Part shown: positions 16,500-27,600 of the stretch, in pieces
Layout of the letters: every line of letters begins with the position of its first letter
Position numbering within the stretch: the first letter of the stretch is position 1
Assembly: GCA_016787415.1 (NCBI GenBank)
Contig: JAEUUT010000061.1
Coordinates: forward strand, 18,916 to 82,915
Reading direction: 5' to 3'
Source: Saprospiraceae bacterium
GTDB lineage: Bacteria > Bacteroidota > Bacteroidia > Chitinophagales > Saprospiraceae
Length of the DNA: 64,000 nucleotides
Program-made: the position numbers and the translations under genes
The notes under the pieces: model-generated
Database searches by the model: none
The model's input: the letters and a program-made list of their open reading frames with translations, nothing else
Told to the model about the DNA's origin: nothing

Positions 16500-19154
16500 T
16501 TACAAGTTCCTTACATTTTGGTGGGATTCTCTTTTTTCGGCTTTTTTCGGCTTGCTTGTACCCGTTTTCGTTCCTGTATTGTCCTCCCCAACTTTTACAC
16601 CAAATATAGCGTTCTTGCCCGGCCTTACTATTAGCTTGTTTGCATCATTGCCATGGCTATCTCTTATTGCACGTACATAATTATTTATTTTCCCAATTTT
16701 ATTTGCAGCCTCATAGTTAATGTCTAGTATGCTTTCAGTAAATTCTCCACAAAAGTCACCTGTTTTATTTGTCATTTTATCCACAGCGGCTTGAGCAAGT
16801 CTAGATATATCCGTTACTAATAATGGAGAATTCGCATCGTTCATTAATTCCCTAACAATTCTATCTTGACCATCTACCAGAAAAACATGTTGACCATTGA
16901 CAATGACATAAGTATCGGCTAATCCGGCCCAATCATGTACAAACTCATGAGCGGCATCCCCTTTCCAAGTAGCACTTTTAGGTGCTAATACCATAAAGTC
17001 TCCATGTTTAGAAGTGTTTTTTGTAAATGATGAGCTTCTTGCCTTTTTATCATACTGAACAACAGTTCCATATCCTGCGGCATCTCTGTCAGATGCTGCC
17101 TGGTCAATATCTGTATAGGTTTTCACTTCAGTGTTGAACGTCATGGTGGCTGACCTAACTTCGCCATTAATTATAACTGCCGTATTAACTGATTTCCCAC
17201 CATAAAAATCACTAGGTTCTCCGATTGCTTTCATGGCTGAACTTCTATTTCCTAAAACATCTAAAACAAGATATACAGAGTTTGTAACTGTTATAGAGAC
17301 AGAACCATCTGCGTTTTCAACTATTGTAACTTTGGGTTTTTCACCATTAGGATCATTTAACACAATTGGGTTGCTTAAGCTGTTACTATAAGGAGACCAA
17401 GCAGGATAAAGGTATGCTGATGGATCAACAGAAAGCCACCTTCCCAACCTCGAATCATATATTCTCGCTCCAAAATCCAAACTATTCCCAGTCCCCTTTA
17501 CCTCATCATCCCCCTCCTTTCCATTGAACCCATACCTACCCCTAATTCCAAACTCCCGCCCATCCAAAACCACCCCAAAAGGACTATAATCATTCGAACC
17601 CAACACCTCCGGTTCAAAATAATCAATCGCCCCATCACTATCATTATCCCGCGGAATTTTCCGGTCGGCAAAAACGATCAGCACATTGCCTAAATGGTTG
17701 CTGCCCTCATAATGCTTCTTGCCAAGTGTCCTAGTCAGTAGTTTTGGAGTAGTTGATAATCCCGTCAATTCCAGTTCCGTATAGTCACTCCCTAACCGGC
17801 TATTTCCATACAGGGGACGCTCTATCACCTTAAAACTCGGCCCTCCGGAAACCGTGATATGCTTGTATGTCCCCATCACATTCGCTTGCGCATCCCGGAC
17901 ATAATACGTCGTTCTCCACTCACTTGGCGGCTTTACGCCATTCGCATCCCGTGGCTTTTCAATTTTGGCAATTCGGTTGCCACCCGCGTCGTACCGAAAT
18001 TCCAGATCGGACCTTAGACTGCCCTGAAAGCGAGTAATGCTTTTGATTTTTCCATACAGGGTCCAATCAATGCGCATGATTTCTTCCTGTCTATCCTGGA
18101 TCAAGTTGCCTATCGAATCGTACCTATAATTATTGGTGCCATCATTCGCATTCAACGAATAGAATGCGCCCTGGTTATCAATATCATCACTAAAGACGGT
18201 AGCGCTTACCCGGTCGTTGACGTGGTATAAACGGTTCTGCTTAGTCCGTCCGGTCGCGTCTTTGGCATACTTATAGGTCAAGGAATCAATGATTTGTCCC
18301 GTTCCATCCGCCCTTAACTGGCCTAAGATATTGCCGTTGGCATCGTATTGAAAAGTGTTGTGGTATGAGCCGGCGTAGGTAGAACCTTGCTTCCAGGTAT
18401 TGGTCGTCACATCCAGGTTTTGGAAGGCCTTCATTTCCAGCAAACGGTTCAACTGGTCGTAGGTATAGGCCGTACCCTGCGGTAATTTATTCGGCACTTC
18501 ATTGGGCGCAGCAGTGTATATTTTCGGCTCTTCGATGCTGGTGACCATGCTGCTGATGTTCCCGTTGAATAGGTCGAAACTGGCTGCCATTAAATCACTA
18601 TTGGGGGTGAGGGCCTCGAAACGTATTGTGGGGTTGCTCCATTTTGATCCGTCGACGGGTTTGTAGTCCCCGGCGTGGTAGTTCAACGTATAGCCGAAGG
18701 CGTCTTTGGCCACCCGGAAGGGGCTGCCACCCAGGCCGTCATTCCCGATATCGTTTTTGGATTTTAACAGGTTACTATTTACCCCTTTTATCCATCCTTG
18801 CAGGGTGTAGGCATAGTCCATGCCTTGTACCTTGTTGTCGCCGATTTCTACACGAGATAAGGGCCCATGGGCGTAGTAGACATAGCGGGCGTCCTGGTCC
18901 CAGAGGATACTGTCTTTGCTGGTGTAGGCTTTGGTGATGCGGTTGTCGGCATCGTATTCGTAGCGATGGTAAAAGGCGTCGGGTTTGCCGGCCTGGTAGT
19001 GCACTTCGTTTACTTTTCCACTCATTTGGTCGTAATCGTAATCGATTCGCTTGAAGCGTTGGCCGGTCTGCGCAGATAATGATAAATGACAAATAGATAG
19101 ACTTAAGGCCAAAGGCCACACCAGAAAGAAATATGTTTTTCCAAATAACATCAT
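16500..19154 (-). CDS. Secreted RHS-core protein with metzincin-like protease tip (cassette 2)
   Basis: An 884-residue protein with an N-terminal signal peptide (hydrophobic to about residue 28, ending LSLSAQ), then about 575 residues of RHS repeats (YDYDQ, YEYDADNRI, YRYDSIGNL, FRYDAGGNRIAK) and the core end GSNHLGNVL...LGRWLSVDP. The shell is nearly identical in places to that of the neighbouring 823-aa protein. The tip (about residues 605-884) is unrelated to the other tip, is AT-rich, and contains HEFVHDWAGLAD at 736-747. This is a zinc-binding HExxH with a downstream Gly and Asp as in metzincin-type peptidases, although the spacing to Gly is one residue longer than the usual HExxHxxG. 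The gene begins 62 bases after the previous cassette. No small immunity-type gene follows. Likely an exported polymorphic toxin or processed surface protein. Confidence 0.85.
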   Translation of the reverse strand: MMLFGKTYFFLVWPLALSLSICHLSLSAQTGQRFKRIDYDYDQMSGKVNEVHYQAGKPDAFYHRYEYDADNRITKAYTSKDSILWDQDARYVYYAHGPLSRVEIGDNKVQGMDYAYTLQGWIKGVNSNLLKSKNDIGNDGLGGSPFRVAKDAFGYTLNYHAGDYKPVDGSKWSNPTIRFEALTPNSDLMAASFDLFNGNISSMVTSIEEPKIYTAAPNEVPNKLPQGTAYTYDQLNRLLEMKAFQNLDVTTNTWKQGSTYAGSYHNTFQYDANGNILGQLRADGTGQIIDSLTYKYAKDATGRTKQNRLYHVNDRVSATVFSDDIDNQGAFYSLNANDGTNNYRYDSIGNLIQDRQEEIMRIDWTLYGKIKSITRFQGSLRSDLEFRYDAGGNRIAKIEKPRDANGVKPPSEWRTTYYVRDAQANVMGTYKHITVSGGPSFKVIERPLYGNSRLGSDYTELELTGLSTTPKLLTRTLGKKHYEGSNHLGNVLIVFADRKIPRDNDSDGAIDYFEPEVLGSNDYSPFGVVLDGREFGIRGRYGFNGKEGDDEVKGTGNSLDFGARIYDSRLGRWLSVDPSAYLYPAWSPYSNSLSNPIVLNDPNGEKPKVTIVENADGSVSITVTNSVYLVLDVLGNRSSAMKAIGEPSDFYGGKSVNTAVIINGEVRSATMTFNTEVKTYTDIDQAASDRDAAGYGTVVQYDKKARSSSFTKNTSKHGDFMVLAPKSATWKGDAAHEFVHDWAGLADTYVIVNGQHVFLVDGQDRIVRELMNDANSPLLVTDISRLAQAAVDKMTNKTGDFCGEFTESILDINYEAANKIGKINNYVRAIRDSHGNDANKLIVRPGKNAIFGVKVGEDNTGTKTGTSKPKKAEKRESHQNVRNL

Positions 19155-19216
19155 CTAAATATTTTGATAAATGCTGATAGGATCTGTTGCAAGACCCGTT
19201 TAATAGAGAGGTTACG

Positions 19217-21688
19217 TTAGAATTCTCCATTCACTATTTTCTCGATGTTCAGAAATGTTTGTTTGTTTAGGTAAACTTGCTTGGTTTTTATTACATCTCC
19301 ATTTATTACTTTCATTACAATAAACCCAGGTCGTCCGTTTGTCTCTGCATCAACGATCATTATTCCAGATTGTGTAAAGGGGAATGTACATCCTTTATAA
19401 GTTGCAGTAGAATAAGTTATTTTACTGACTTTCTCGTTAGCCATGCTGCTAACTACACTCCCTGTAATTGACTTGTCAAGTGAGCGAGCAAGATCGTGGT
19501 CACCTGGATAATCCTCATAACAGGTTGTTTGCTTGCAAAACTGCTCCGTAATGAAGTGATTTAAAATACTAGCTTTGGTTTGAAAAGGGCCGTCGGTTGT
19601 GCTTTTAATATCGCTTATATCAAGTACCGATAGATCATAATCATCATATAAAATCGGGGTATGACTGTCAATTGATATATTAATGGGCATTACATTAGCT
19701 ATTGCTTTATTATAGCTTTCAAAAACTTGCTTTTGCGACTCATTCATTTTGCCGGACTGCTCTGTTTTTGTCAGCGTTAACTGATTGTCTTCGTTAATTG
19801 CAGCGCAATAGAACCCACCTAGAGATTTCTCTAATTCATTAATAAATGCCGTTCTATCTTGATCCTTCCCATTAACAATTACGGAATCTCCTTTAACATC
19901 AATAAACACAATGGGATTATTTTCAAAGCAGCTATAACCTGACAGATTAGGCGACAACATCGGGTCAATATTCCACCTTCTTCCTAACCTGGTGTCATAT
20001 TGCCAATACTCGGCGGAGATTGAATTCCCATTTCCACTAATTTCTTTATCATTCTCTTGTCCATTAAACCCATATCTACCGCTAACTCCACCCTCTCTTT
20101 CGTTCAAGGGTGCTCCGAAAGGGCTATAATCACTCGCCCCCAACACCTCCCCCTGAAAATAATCGATCCCTCCAATCCCATTATCATCCCGCGGGATCTT
20201 CCGGTCAGAAATAACCACCAGCACGTTCCCCAAATGATTACTCCCCTCAAAATGCTTATTCCCAAGCGTTCTGTTAGTTGGGCTGACAATGGCTAAAGCC
20301 GAAACTAATTCCACTTCCGTATGATCGCTACCCAACCGGCTGCTCCCATACAGATTGCGCTCGGTGACTTTAAAGCTTATGCCCGCCGAAACCGTCGCCT
20401 GCCGGTAAATCCCCAGCACATTCCCCTGCGCATCTCGCGTATAATGTGTTGTGATCCAATTACTTGCCGGCTTTACGCCGTTCGCGTCCCGTGGTTTCTC
20501 CATCTTGGCGATCCTATTCCCATCTGAGTCGTACTGAAATTCCAGGTCAGAACTCAAATTACCCGGAGTACGGGTGATGCGTTTGATTTTCCCGTATACC
20601 GTCCATTCGATGCCGGTGATACCTCCCTGTTTGTCCTGGCTTAAATTGCCGATTTCGTCATACCCATAGTTGGTAACTGTTAGAGGATTATAAGGACCTT
20701 GGTTATCGATGTCATCGGTAAACGCCGTGGGACTCACGTTGTCATTCACATGGTACAGCCGGTTCGATCTGGTCCGCTGATCCGTATGTTTGGCGTACTT
20801 GTAGGTCAGGGAATCAATCGTCTTGCCCGCCCCGTCGGCCCTGAACTGGCGTAGGATGTTTCCATTGGCGTCATAGCGGAAAGCATTGTGGTATAAGCCG
20901 TTATAAGTAGAACCTTGCTGCCAGACATTGGTCGCAACATCCAGATTTTGAAAGGCTTTCATCTCCAGCAGCCGGTTTAACTGATCGTATTGGTACACCA
21001 TACCCTGGGGCCAAGTATTGGGCATTTCATTGGGCGCCCCGGTGTATACTTTCGGTTCCATGAGGGTGGTGACCATGCTGCCGATATTGCCGTTGAACAG
21101 GTCGAAGCGCGCGGCCATCAGGTCGCTATTCGCGGTAACTGCCTCAAAGCGTTGGGCCATACTCCATTTCGAAGCGTCGATTGGCTTGTAATCGTCCGTA
21201 TGGTAATTCAGCGTATATCCGAAGGCGTCTTTGGCCACCGTGGCATGGGTGCCGGACGGTAAGCCATCGTTGCCGATTTCGTTTTCCGCCTTTAACACGT
21301 TGCTGTTCACCCCTTTTATCCAGCCTTGCAGGGTATAAGCATAGTCCATCCCCTGGACGTTCAGATCGCCGATCTCCGTTCGGGCTAAAGGGCCGTGGGC
21401 ATAATAAAAATAGCGGGCGTCCTGGTCCCAAAGGATGCTGTCTTTGCTGGTGTAAACTTTGGTGATGCGGTTATCGGCATCGTATTCGTAGCGATGGTAA
21501 AAGGCATCGGGTTTGCCGGCCTGGTAGTGCACTTCGTTTACCTTTCCACTGATCTGGTCGTAGTCGTAATCGATCCGCTTGAAGCGTTGGCCGGTTTGCG
21601 CCTGCATACTAGGCAAGGTCAAAAGCGACAGGACAAGTGCAAGGACTGAACTGACAACGGATTGCATTGGACTATGGATAGATTTCAT
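19217..21688 (-). CDS. Secreted RHS-core protein with unknown tip (cassette 1)
   Basis: An 823-residue protein. The signal peptide (residues 1-30, ending SMQAQ) is joined directly to TGQRFKRIDYDYDQ. In uninterrupted Bacteroidetes RHS proteins that sequence follows a block like the C-terminus of the 3319-aa protein encoded immediately upstream. RHS repeats and core fill about residues 31-600, with the end marked by YDTRLGRRWNIDP and NPIVFIDVKGD. The tip (about 600-823) is AT-rich and unrelated to that of the other cassette. It includes a region SILNHFITEQF...YPGDHDLARS with spaced His and Glu residues that might be a degenerate metal-binding helix pair, but I cannot assign a family. The start ATG lies 9 bases after the stop of the 3319-aa gene, so the two are surely co-transcribed and probably translationally coupled. 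Confidence 0.85.
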   Translation of the reverse strand: MKSIHSPMQSVVSSVLALVLSLLTLPSMQAQTGQRFKRIDYDYDQISGKVNEVHYQAGKPDAFYHRYEYDADNRITKVYTSKDSILWDQDARYFYYAHGPLARTEIGDLNVQGMDYAYTLQGWIKGVNSNVLKAENEIGNDGLPSGTHATVAKDAFGYTLNYHTDDYKPIDASKWSMAQRFEAVTANSDLMAARFDLFNGNIGSMVTTLMEPKVYTGAPNEMPNTWPQGMVYQYDQLNRLLEMKAFQNLDVATNVWQQGSTYNGLYHNAFRYDANGNILRQFRADGAGKTIDSLTYKYAKHTDQRTRSNRLYHVNDNVSPTAFTDDIDNQGPYNPLTVTNYGYDEIGNLSQDKQGGITGIEWTVYGKIKRITRTPGNLSSDLEFQYDSDGNRIAKMEKPRDANGVKPASNWITTHYTRDAQGNVLGIYRQATVSAGISFKVTERNLYGSSRLGSDHTEVELVSALAIVSPTNRTLGNKHFEGSNHLGNVLVVISDRKIPRDDNGIGGIDYFQGEVLGASDYSPFGAPLNEREGGVSGRYGFNGQENDKEISGNGNSISAEYWQYDTRLGRRWNIDPMLSPNLSGYSCFENNPIVFIDVKGDSVIVNGKDQDRTAFINELEKSLGGFYCAAINEDNQLTLTKTEQSGKMNESQKQVFESYNKAIANVMPINISIDSHTPILYDDYDLSVLDISDIKSTTDGPFQTKASILNHFITEQFCKQTTCYEDYPGDHDLARSLDKSITGSVVSSMANEKVSKITYSTATYKGCTFPFTQSGIMIVDAETNGRPGFIVMKVINGDVIKTKQVYLNKQTFLNIEKIVNGEF

Positions 21689-21697
21689 AATGCAGAT

Positions 21698-24600
21698 CTA
21701 TTTTATGCCTTCCAGGGATGGGTTATCCTGCAACAGCGTTTTCACATTCCCGTGTATATCATAACTGTAGTGCGTAGCATGCTGATAGGTCTGGTCATTA
21801 TTATCATCTACGTCCTCATAGGACACCGAAGCCACCCGTTTGCGCAGGTTTTCCTGGATGATGGGCAGACCGGTAATGACCGTAAAGTCGTAATAGGTTT
21901 TGGTTACTTCCCGGCGAACCCCTGCGTTCAGGAAAGCATTTAGCTTGGCGTCGTCCACAACCTGCGGATTATACTGCCCGTTGATGGAGGTACCGAAGAT
22001 GCTGGAAAAATTGCTGGCAGTGGTGTTGTCGCTGATTTCGCCTACTTCTTTGATCCGGCCAAGTTCATCATACCGGGTATAACTGTAATCCGAGCGATCC
22101 AGCTGGGTCGGCAGGTTTTTCCGATTGTATTGTTTGGTATTTTGCGACAATACCAACCGCCCCAACTTGTCGTAGGTAAAACGCGTAGAAAACAGCTCGG
22201 ATTCATCGGTGACCAGCCGCGTATAGTTCACGGAGGTTCCGGTATTGAAAGATCCGCCGAGGAAGCCCCGATAGCGGGTGGCAAAGTCGATGGTCACTAG
22301 GTCAACCGTTGCAGGGCTGGTAACCCCGTTGGTGCCGGTCAATAGCTTTATTACCCATCCAGCCGCGTTTGCACCAGACTGTTGGATATTCTTCGTGAAT
22401 GTAGACCGCAACACATAGCTCCCGACACCCGGACCACCAGAACCCACGACGTACCCAGTGCGGTCGTCATGGAAAAAGACGTCGGTAAAGACCAAGGCTG
22501 GTATAGCAGGCGAGCTGGGAACTGAATGCGGCAGCCAGTTTGTTCCATTGAAATAGTAAATTTTTTTCTTACTGCCGACGGCAATGACGGTTTTATCCTG
22601 GAAAATATGGATTGCCCGGAAAGTGGACGTAGAGGGAATCGGCGTCATGGTCGCAAACGTATTGCCGTTATTGGTGGTCTTAAAAACAATGCCCGACTGC
22701 CCGACAATATAGCCAGTATCTGCTTTTACAGCTACATCGAATAAGTTACTGCCGCTTCCAATATTGTAATAGTTCAGCGTTGTACCGTCTACTCCGCCGA
22801 TTCGTCCCACGTATCCGGCATTGCCGATAATAATGGCTTTATCAGGTTGGGTCGTCCACACCCCGTTTAAAACCGGCGTACTGCCGGCAATATTGGCGGA
22901 GGTAATCGGCTTGACGTATTTCCAGGTTTGCCCCCCGTCGGCGGTATGCCGAATAATATCGTTACCGCCGACTATATAACCATTGAAAGCATTCAAAAAG
23001 TTGACGTCGTTCAGGCCAGGGGTGAAGACCGCTTTTATTTTGGCTCCGCCGGTATTGTTATAGGAATACACGGCAGCGCGGTCGCCTACGGCGTAGACCT
23101 GGTTAGTACCAATTTTATAGGCCAGGCCCCGGAAACTTTCGGCAGGTTGCAACGCGGCAATGGAAGGTAGGGGCGCAGACAGCGCGATGTCGGGTATCGA
23201 AACGATCGTTCCGTTGGCGCCGCTGACGTAGGCTTTATTGGAGATGTTTAAAGCGATGTCGTATAGGTTGCTGTTGGTAGCCAGGGTAATCTTGGTCAGG
23301 TTTGCCCCTGCGCCGCTAATAGATTGCTTATACAATAAGCCGTCGTTCCCGGCGATCAGGCCGAGGGTGCCGGGTATGGCGGCGGTGTTGGCGGTATTGA
23401 ATTTGATCGCGTTCAAGTTGGTTACTGTGCCGGTTGGCAGGGTTTTCCAATCGGTACCATTGGTGCATTGCAGGAAGCTGCCTTCGCTACCCACGGCGTA
23501 AATGGCTTTCACACCAGCAGCCTGGAGGTCATTGATGGCCAGTGGCAGGACCTTTTTTGATAATTCCGTCCAGTTTACAGTACTCGTATTGGCGTTGTTG
23601 GCCTGATAAATATCGCCGTTCAAACCGGCGGTGAAAACATCGTTACCGTTTTTAGCACAAATAGAGCGTACATTAAGTTTGGGCGGTATGGAACCACTGT
23701 TGCCAATCAAGACTAAGGGTGCGCTGGCAAAATTGGTTTTGTCAATGGATTTCAATTGACCGAGCGCTTTGTCGTAGAGAAACACTTTGGCGTTGCTATC
23801 ATCGATATCGACTACATCGTCGCTGATTTTTGGGAAGGTATAATTTGTTCCAGTGGGGGTAATGGGGGTGATTTTGTACACTTTTTCATTCGTTCCCAGC
23901 AAGAGTCCGGCATTTTGGCCAACAGCACCGATGGCGCCGAAATAGACCTTTTTAAAATCAACTCCCGTCAGCCCGGTATTGACCGGAGTCCAGGTTGGGA
24001 AATTGGCGGTTCCGTTGGTGGTGTAATAGATTGTAGCACTATTTCCAACGACCCACCCTTTATCGCCGTCGGAGAAAAAGGCTGCGCTGATGTTGAAGCT
24101 GACCGGCAATCCGGGAATATTGACCAGGCCGAAATTTCCGCTGAGCACTACGCGTTTCATCACGCCTTTTTGGCCCAGGGCATAGCCTTTGTCGACCGAA
24201 TAGAAATGAAAGCTGTTGAAATAGATGCCGTCGTGTTTGCTCAGCAAAGACCAGCTCTGCCCACCGTCGGTAGTTTTGTAGATCAATCCGTAGCCGGGGA
24301 TACTGTCGATGATAGCCACGCCTTTGTCCATATCTTTAAAGTATACATCCCGGAAGTTGGCGGAGAGACCCGTAGCGATGGTAGTCCACTTACTGCCGGT
24401 ATTGGTGGTTTTCAGCAGCGTGCCGTCGATGCCGATCGCATAACCGGAAGTGCCGGCCACCAGTTGTATTTTTTGGAGGTCGGTGCTGCGAATGCTGGAC
24501 TGGAGGGTCCAGGTAAATGTAAATATTGCGTTGATATTGGAGCTTTTCCAGATTTCCCCCTCCGTTCCAGCGAGGTTATTTTTGCTGAGGTAGAAATTTG

Positions 24601-27600
24601 TGCCATCGAAGGTGATGGACGAGAAATTATAGTTTGTAGGCTGTGGAAAATTAAGCATGGCATTCGTAAAAGTCAACCCTGCATTTTTAGTAATCATAAG
24701 CAGGCCGCTATCCCCTACAATAATCCCATTGGTAGGGCTGGTAAAATATAAGTCGTTGATGTCGGCGGCATCCTGCTCATAGCGTTGTTGGCGCATGTCC
24801 CAGGTAGCTCCACCGTCCACAGTACGGAGGAAAATGCCATCGCTGCCGACGGCAAAACCGATCTGGGCATCAACCATCTGCACTTTTTTCAGGTCGGAGG
24901 CGACCAGGTCATTGACTTTGGTCCAGCTTTGGCCGCCATCATCGGTGGTATATAAGTAGCCGCGTTTATAAGCCGATGCTCCGGCACCGACGTCGATGTT
25001 ACCGGAGAGATAACCTTTGGTGGCCGTTACAAACTGGGTGGCGGTCACTTTCAGGCGAGGATCCAGGCCGCTGGGCAGGGTATATTCCCAGATGTCCATT
25101 GGATCGTGATCGGGCATGTTTTGGCGCACCAGTTGGTTTAAACTGTTATACACGTAGGTGGTGGCCATGGTATGATCGGTAAAATAGGTATGCCGCTTGA
25201 AGGTCCGATCGCTGTTGATTTGCAGGGCTGCCGGATCCGTGGGCTTGCTTATATTGACCAGGGCCACGCCTTCCGGCGGGACTGTTTTGATTAAATTTCC
25301 GGCCTGATCATAGTAATACAGGGTGAAATGGTATTCTTTATCCTCATATTTGGCCGTAAACGATTCAAAAGCCTGCAAACAATGCGCGTTATAGGCAGCG
25401 GCGATCCAGGTGGTCAGACTATCCACGTATTGTTGGTAGGCGTTGGCGGCATTGAGGTAGGCCAAGTCAATCTGGTATTGGACGCAAGGGTTGGTGTGCG
25501 GTGTATAGTGTGGTGATACGAAAGTAGGCTGTGGTAAGGGCGGATCGCAGGGTGGCTTAAGGTTGCCGGGGCACTTGGAGGCGATATCCAGTTGCAATAA
25601 TAACTCCTTTTTCGAGCCTTTTAAAGTAATGGTGCCGTTGATGATTGCCTGTAACAACGCCACGTATCCGTCGACACAATAACAGAACCCGGTGACGGTG
25701 AAATCGCTTTCCTGATAGTTGGTTTTTATTTTAGGTAATTCCAGTTTGGGGTGTTGATCGACATAGGCGTTGTAAGCGGCCACTGCTTCCAGATAGCGTC
25801 GGTAAGCGTCTTTGCATGGATCGCCGGTTTGTGGTTTGGTGCAGCCCGGAAATTTATCGATGTTAACTGGTAAGCCCAGTGTTGAGTCCTTGGGTTCTAT
25901 CAGATATGGCTCCAGGTATTTTACGTAAGCCGACACGCAATCGCAAAAACCGGCTTCGATAAATAACTTATACGAACCGGGTACCGGAACCAGGGTAGTG
26001 TTATGCGATAATACATACACAGAACTATTGTATTGGTCGATCGTCCGGATATAGATCGCGTATAAGCGCTCGCACTCTTTAATATTCCCAGGATTGATGG
26101 AATCCGGATTAGGCATGGCTCCCGGACAGGGTGGCACCGAATTAAATGCGTCTATGTAGTTAATAAATAATTTCAACGCTTTTTCATTGCTACACAATCC
26201 ATTGTTTATGAATTGATCATAGCTGTAAAACGGGCTGGTGTTTTTATAATCTTTGCAAAGTTGGCTAACCTGTTTTCTATTCTCAAATTTCCGGTAGGTG
26301 CTGACATACTGGGCATATAGCAAGGAGCATTGCTCCATCAATTTTTCATCCACCCCGGTCAGACTATCAGGTCGTTTTGAAATATTAGGATTCCGGTTGG
26401 GCATGCCCGGCTTTCCGCAATCATTTACGACCACGGTCATCTCTGCCAGAAGGAGTAATATTCTCGGGCAACCAGGTTTTACAATGTTGGTTAAAGTAAC
26501 CGTGTATGTCCCAGTGTCTTTATACGTATGTGTTGCGAGGGATGAAACAGTTCCGTCTCCGTAATTCCAGGCCACTCCGCCGGTGCCCGCGCAGCCGGCC
26601 GTTTCAAGGCGAAAGACCGCCGGCTCGTTCTTGCAAAGGGATGTCGGCGGGAATACCCTGATCGAATCGCAAACACCGCAATCCGGTTTGGCGTCTTCTG
26701 GGCAGGGATGGCATATTTTCAACGGTAGGCAGCTCTCGCCCCAAATGGTATCTTGAAAGGTAGAGGCCCCCAGTTTGTAAATCCCGATAATATAAAATGT
26801 ATAATAATTATTATCTGCGGCGACCGCTCCATAAGGGGTTAAAGGGCCATCAAATCCGATCAGGTGTTGGAAACGATGTGGTGGCAACTTGGCTCGGTGG
26901 TTTAATCGCATTTTACAGGTATCCTGCTCGGAATAAATCGTAAAAGTCAATGTATCCGTATAATAGCCCCCCGATTCAGTATAGGTGTATACGCTGCCGG
27001 TGTGGGTTAAGCCTTGAGGTAGGTAGGACTGGAGCAAGCCGGTGTAATTGCCGTTTTGCGTCAGGTCGATGTTGCCGTTGAAAGGGCGTTTCAGTAGTGC
27101 ACTATACAGCAATTTCTCCAGGTCTTCCCTTAATTTGTATTCGACTCCCTGACAATCAAGGGGTGCAGGTAAGCCGACGCTGCCCATGCTCACGCCGGTA
27201 GACACGCTGTTCTCGACCAGTTCGACCGAACCATTGATGATTACCTTCGTAGCATTACCGGCGTTTATGCCGCTGAATTCGAAAAAGTTTTGGTACTTGC
27301 TTTTGATGTCTTTAAAACCGACGATTTGCGGAAATAAATTGCCATTTTGAAAGCTGCCCGGCGCGAAACTGGCGAATTTGATCACCAGTTTTTTACTGGA
27401 TATATTGTATAACTCATACTGGGTTCCAGTGAATACCCATATTAACGCGGTACTTGTCGTACCTAGAACGTTTTTAATAGCCTGTGTTACAAACAATTGG
27501 TATTGCTGGAACTGCGGCTGGGCAAAGTCTATAGCGGATGTACTCTTCAAATGATTATTAGCTTGCAGCGCCGACATCAGGGCGCTCAGATCTTTGGCTA

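Noticed and set aside
23756..24751. Long plus-strand open frame (331 codons) inside the 3319-aa gene
   Set aside because: Antisense to the repetitive propeller region; Cys/His/Ile-rich composition without motifs; explained by biased codon use of the real gene.
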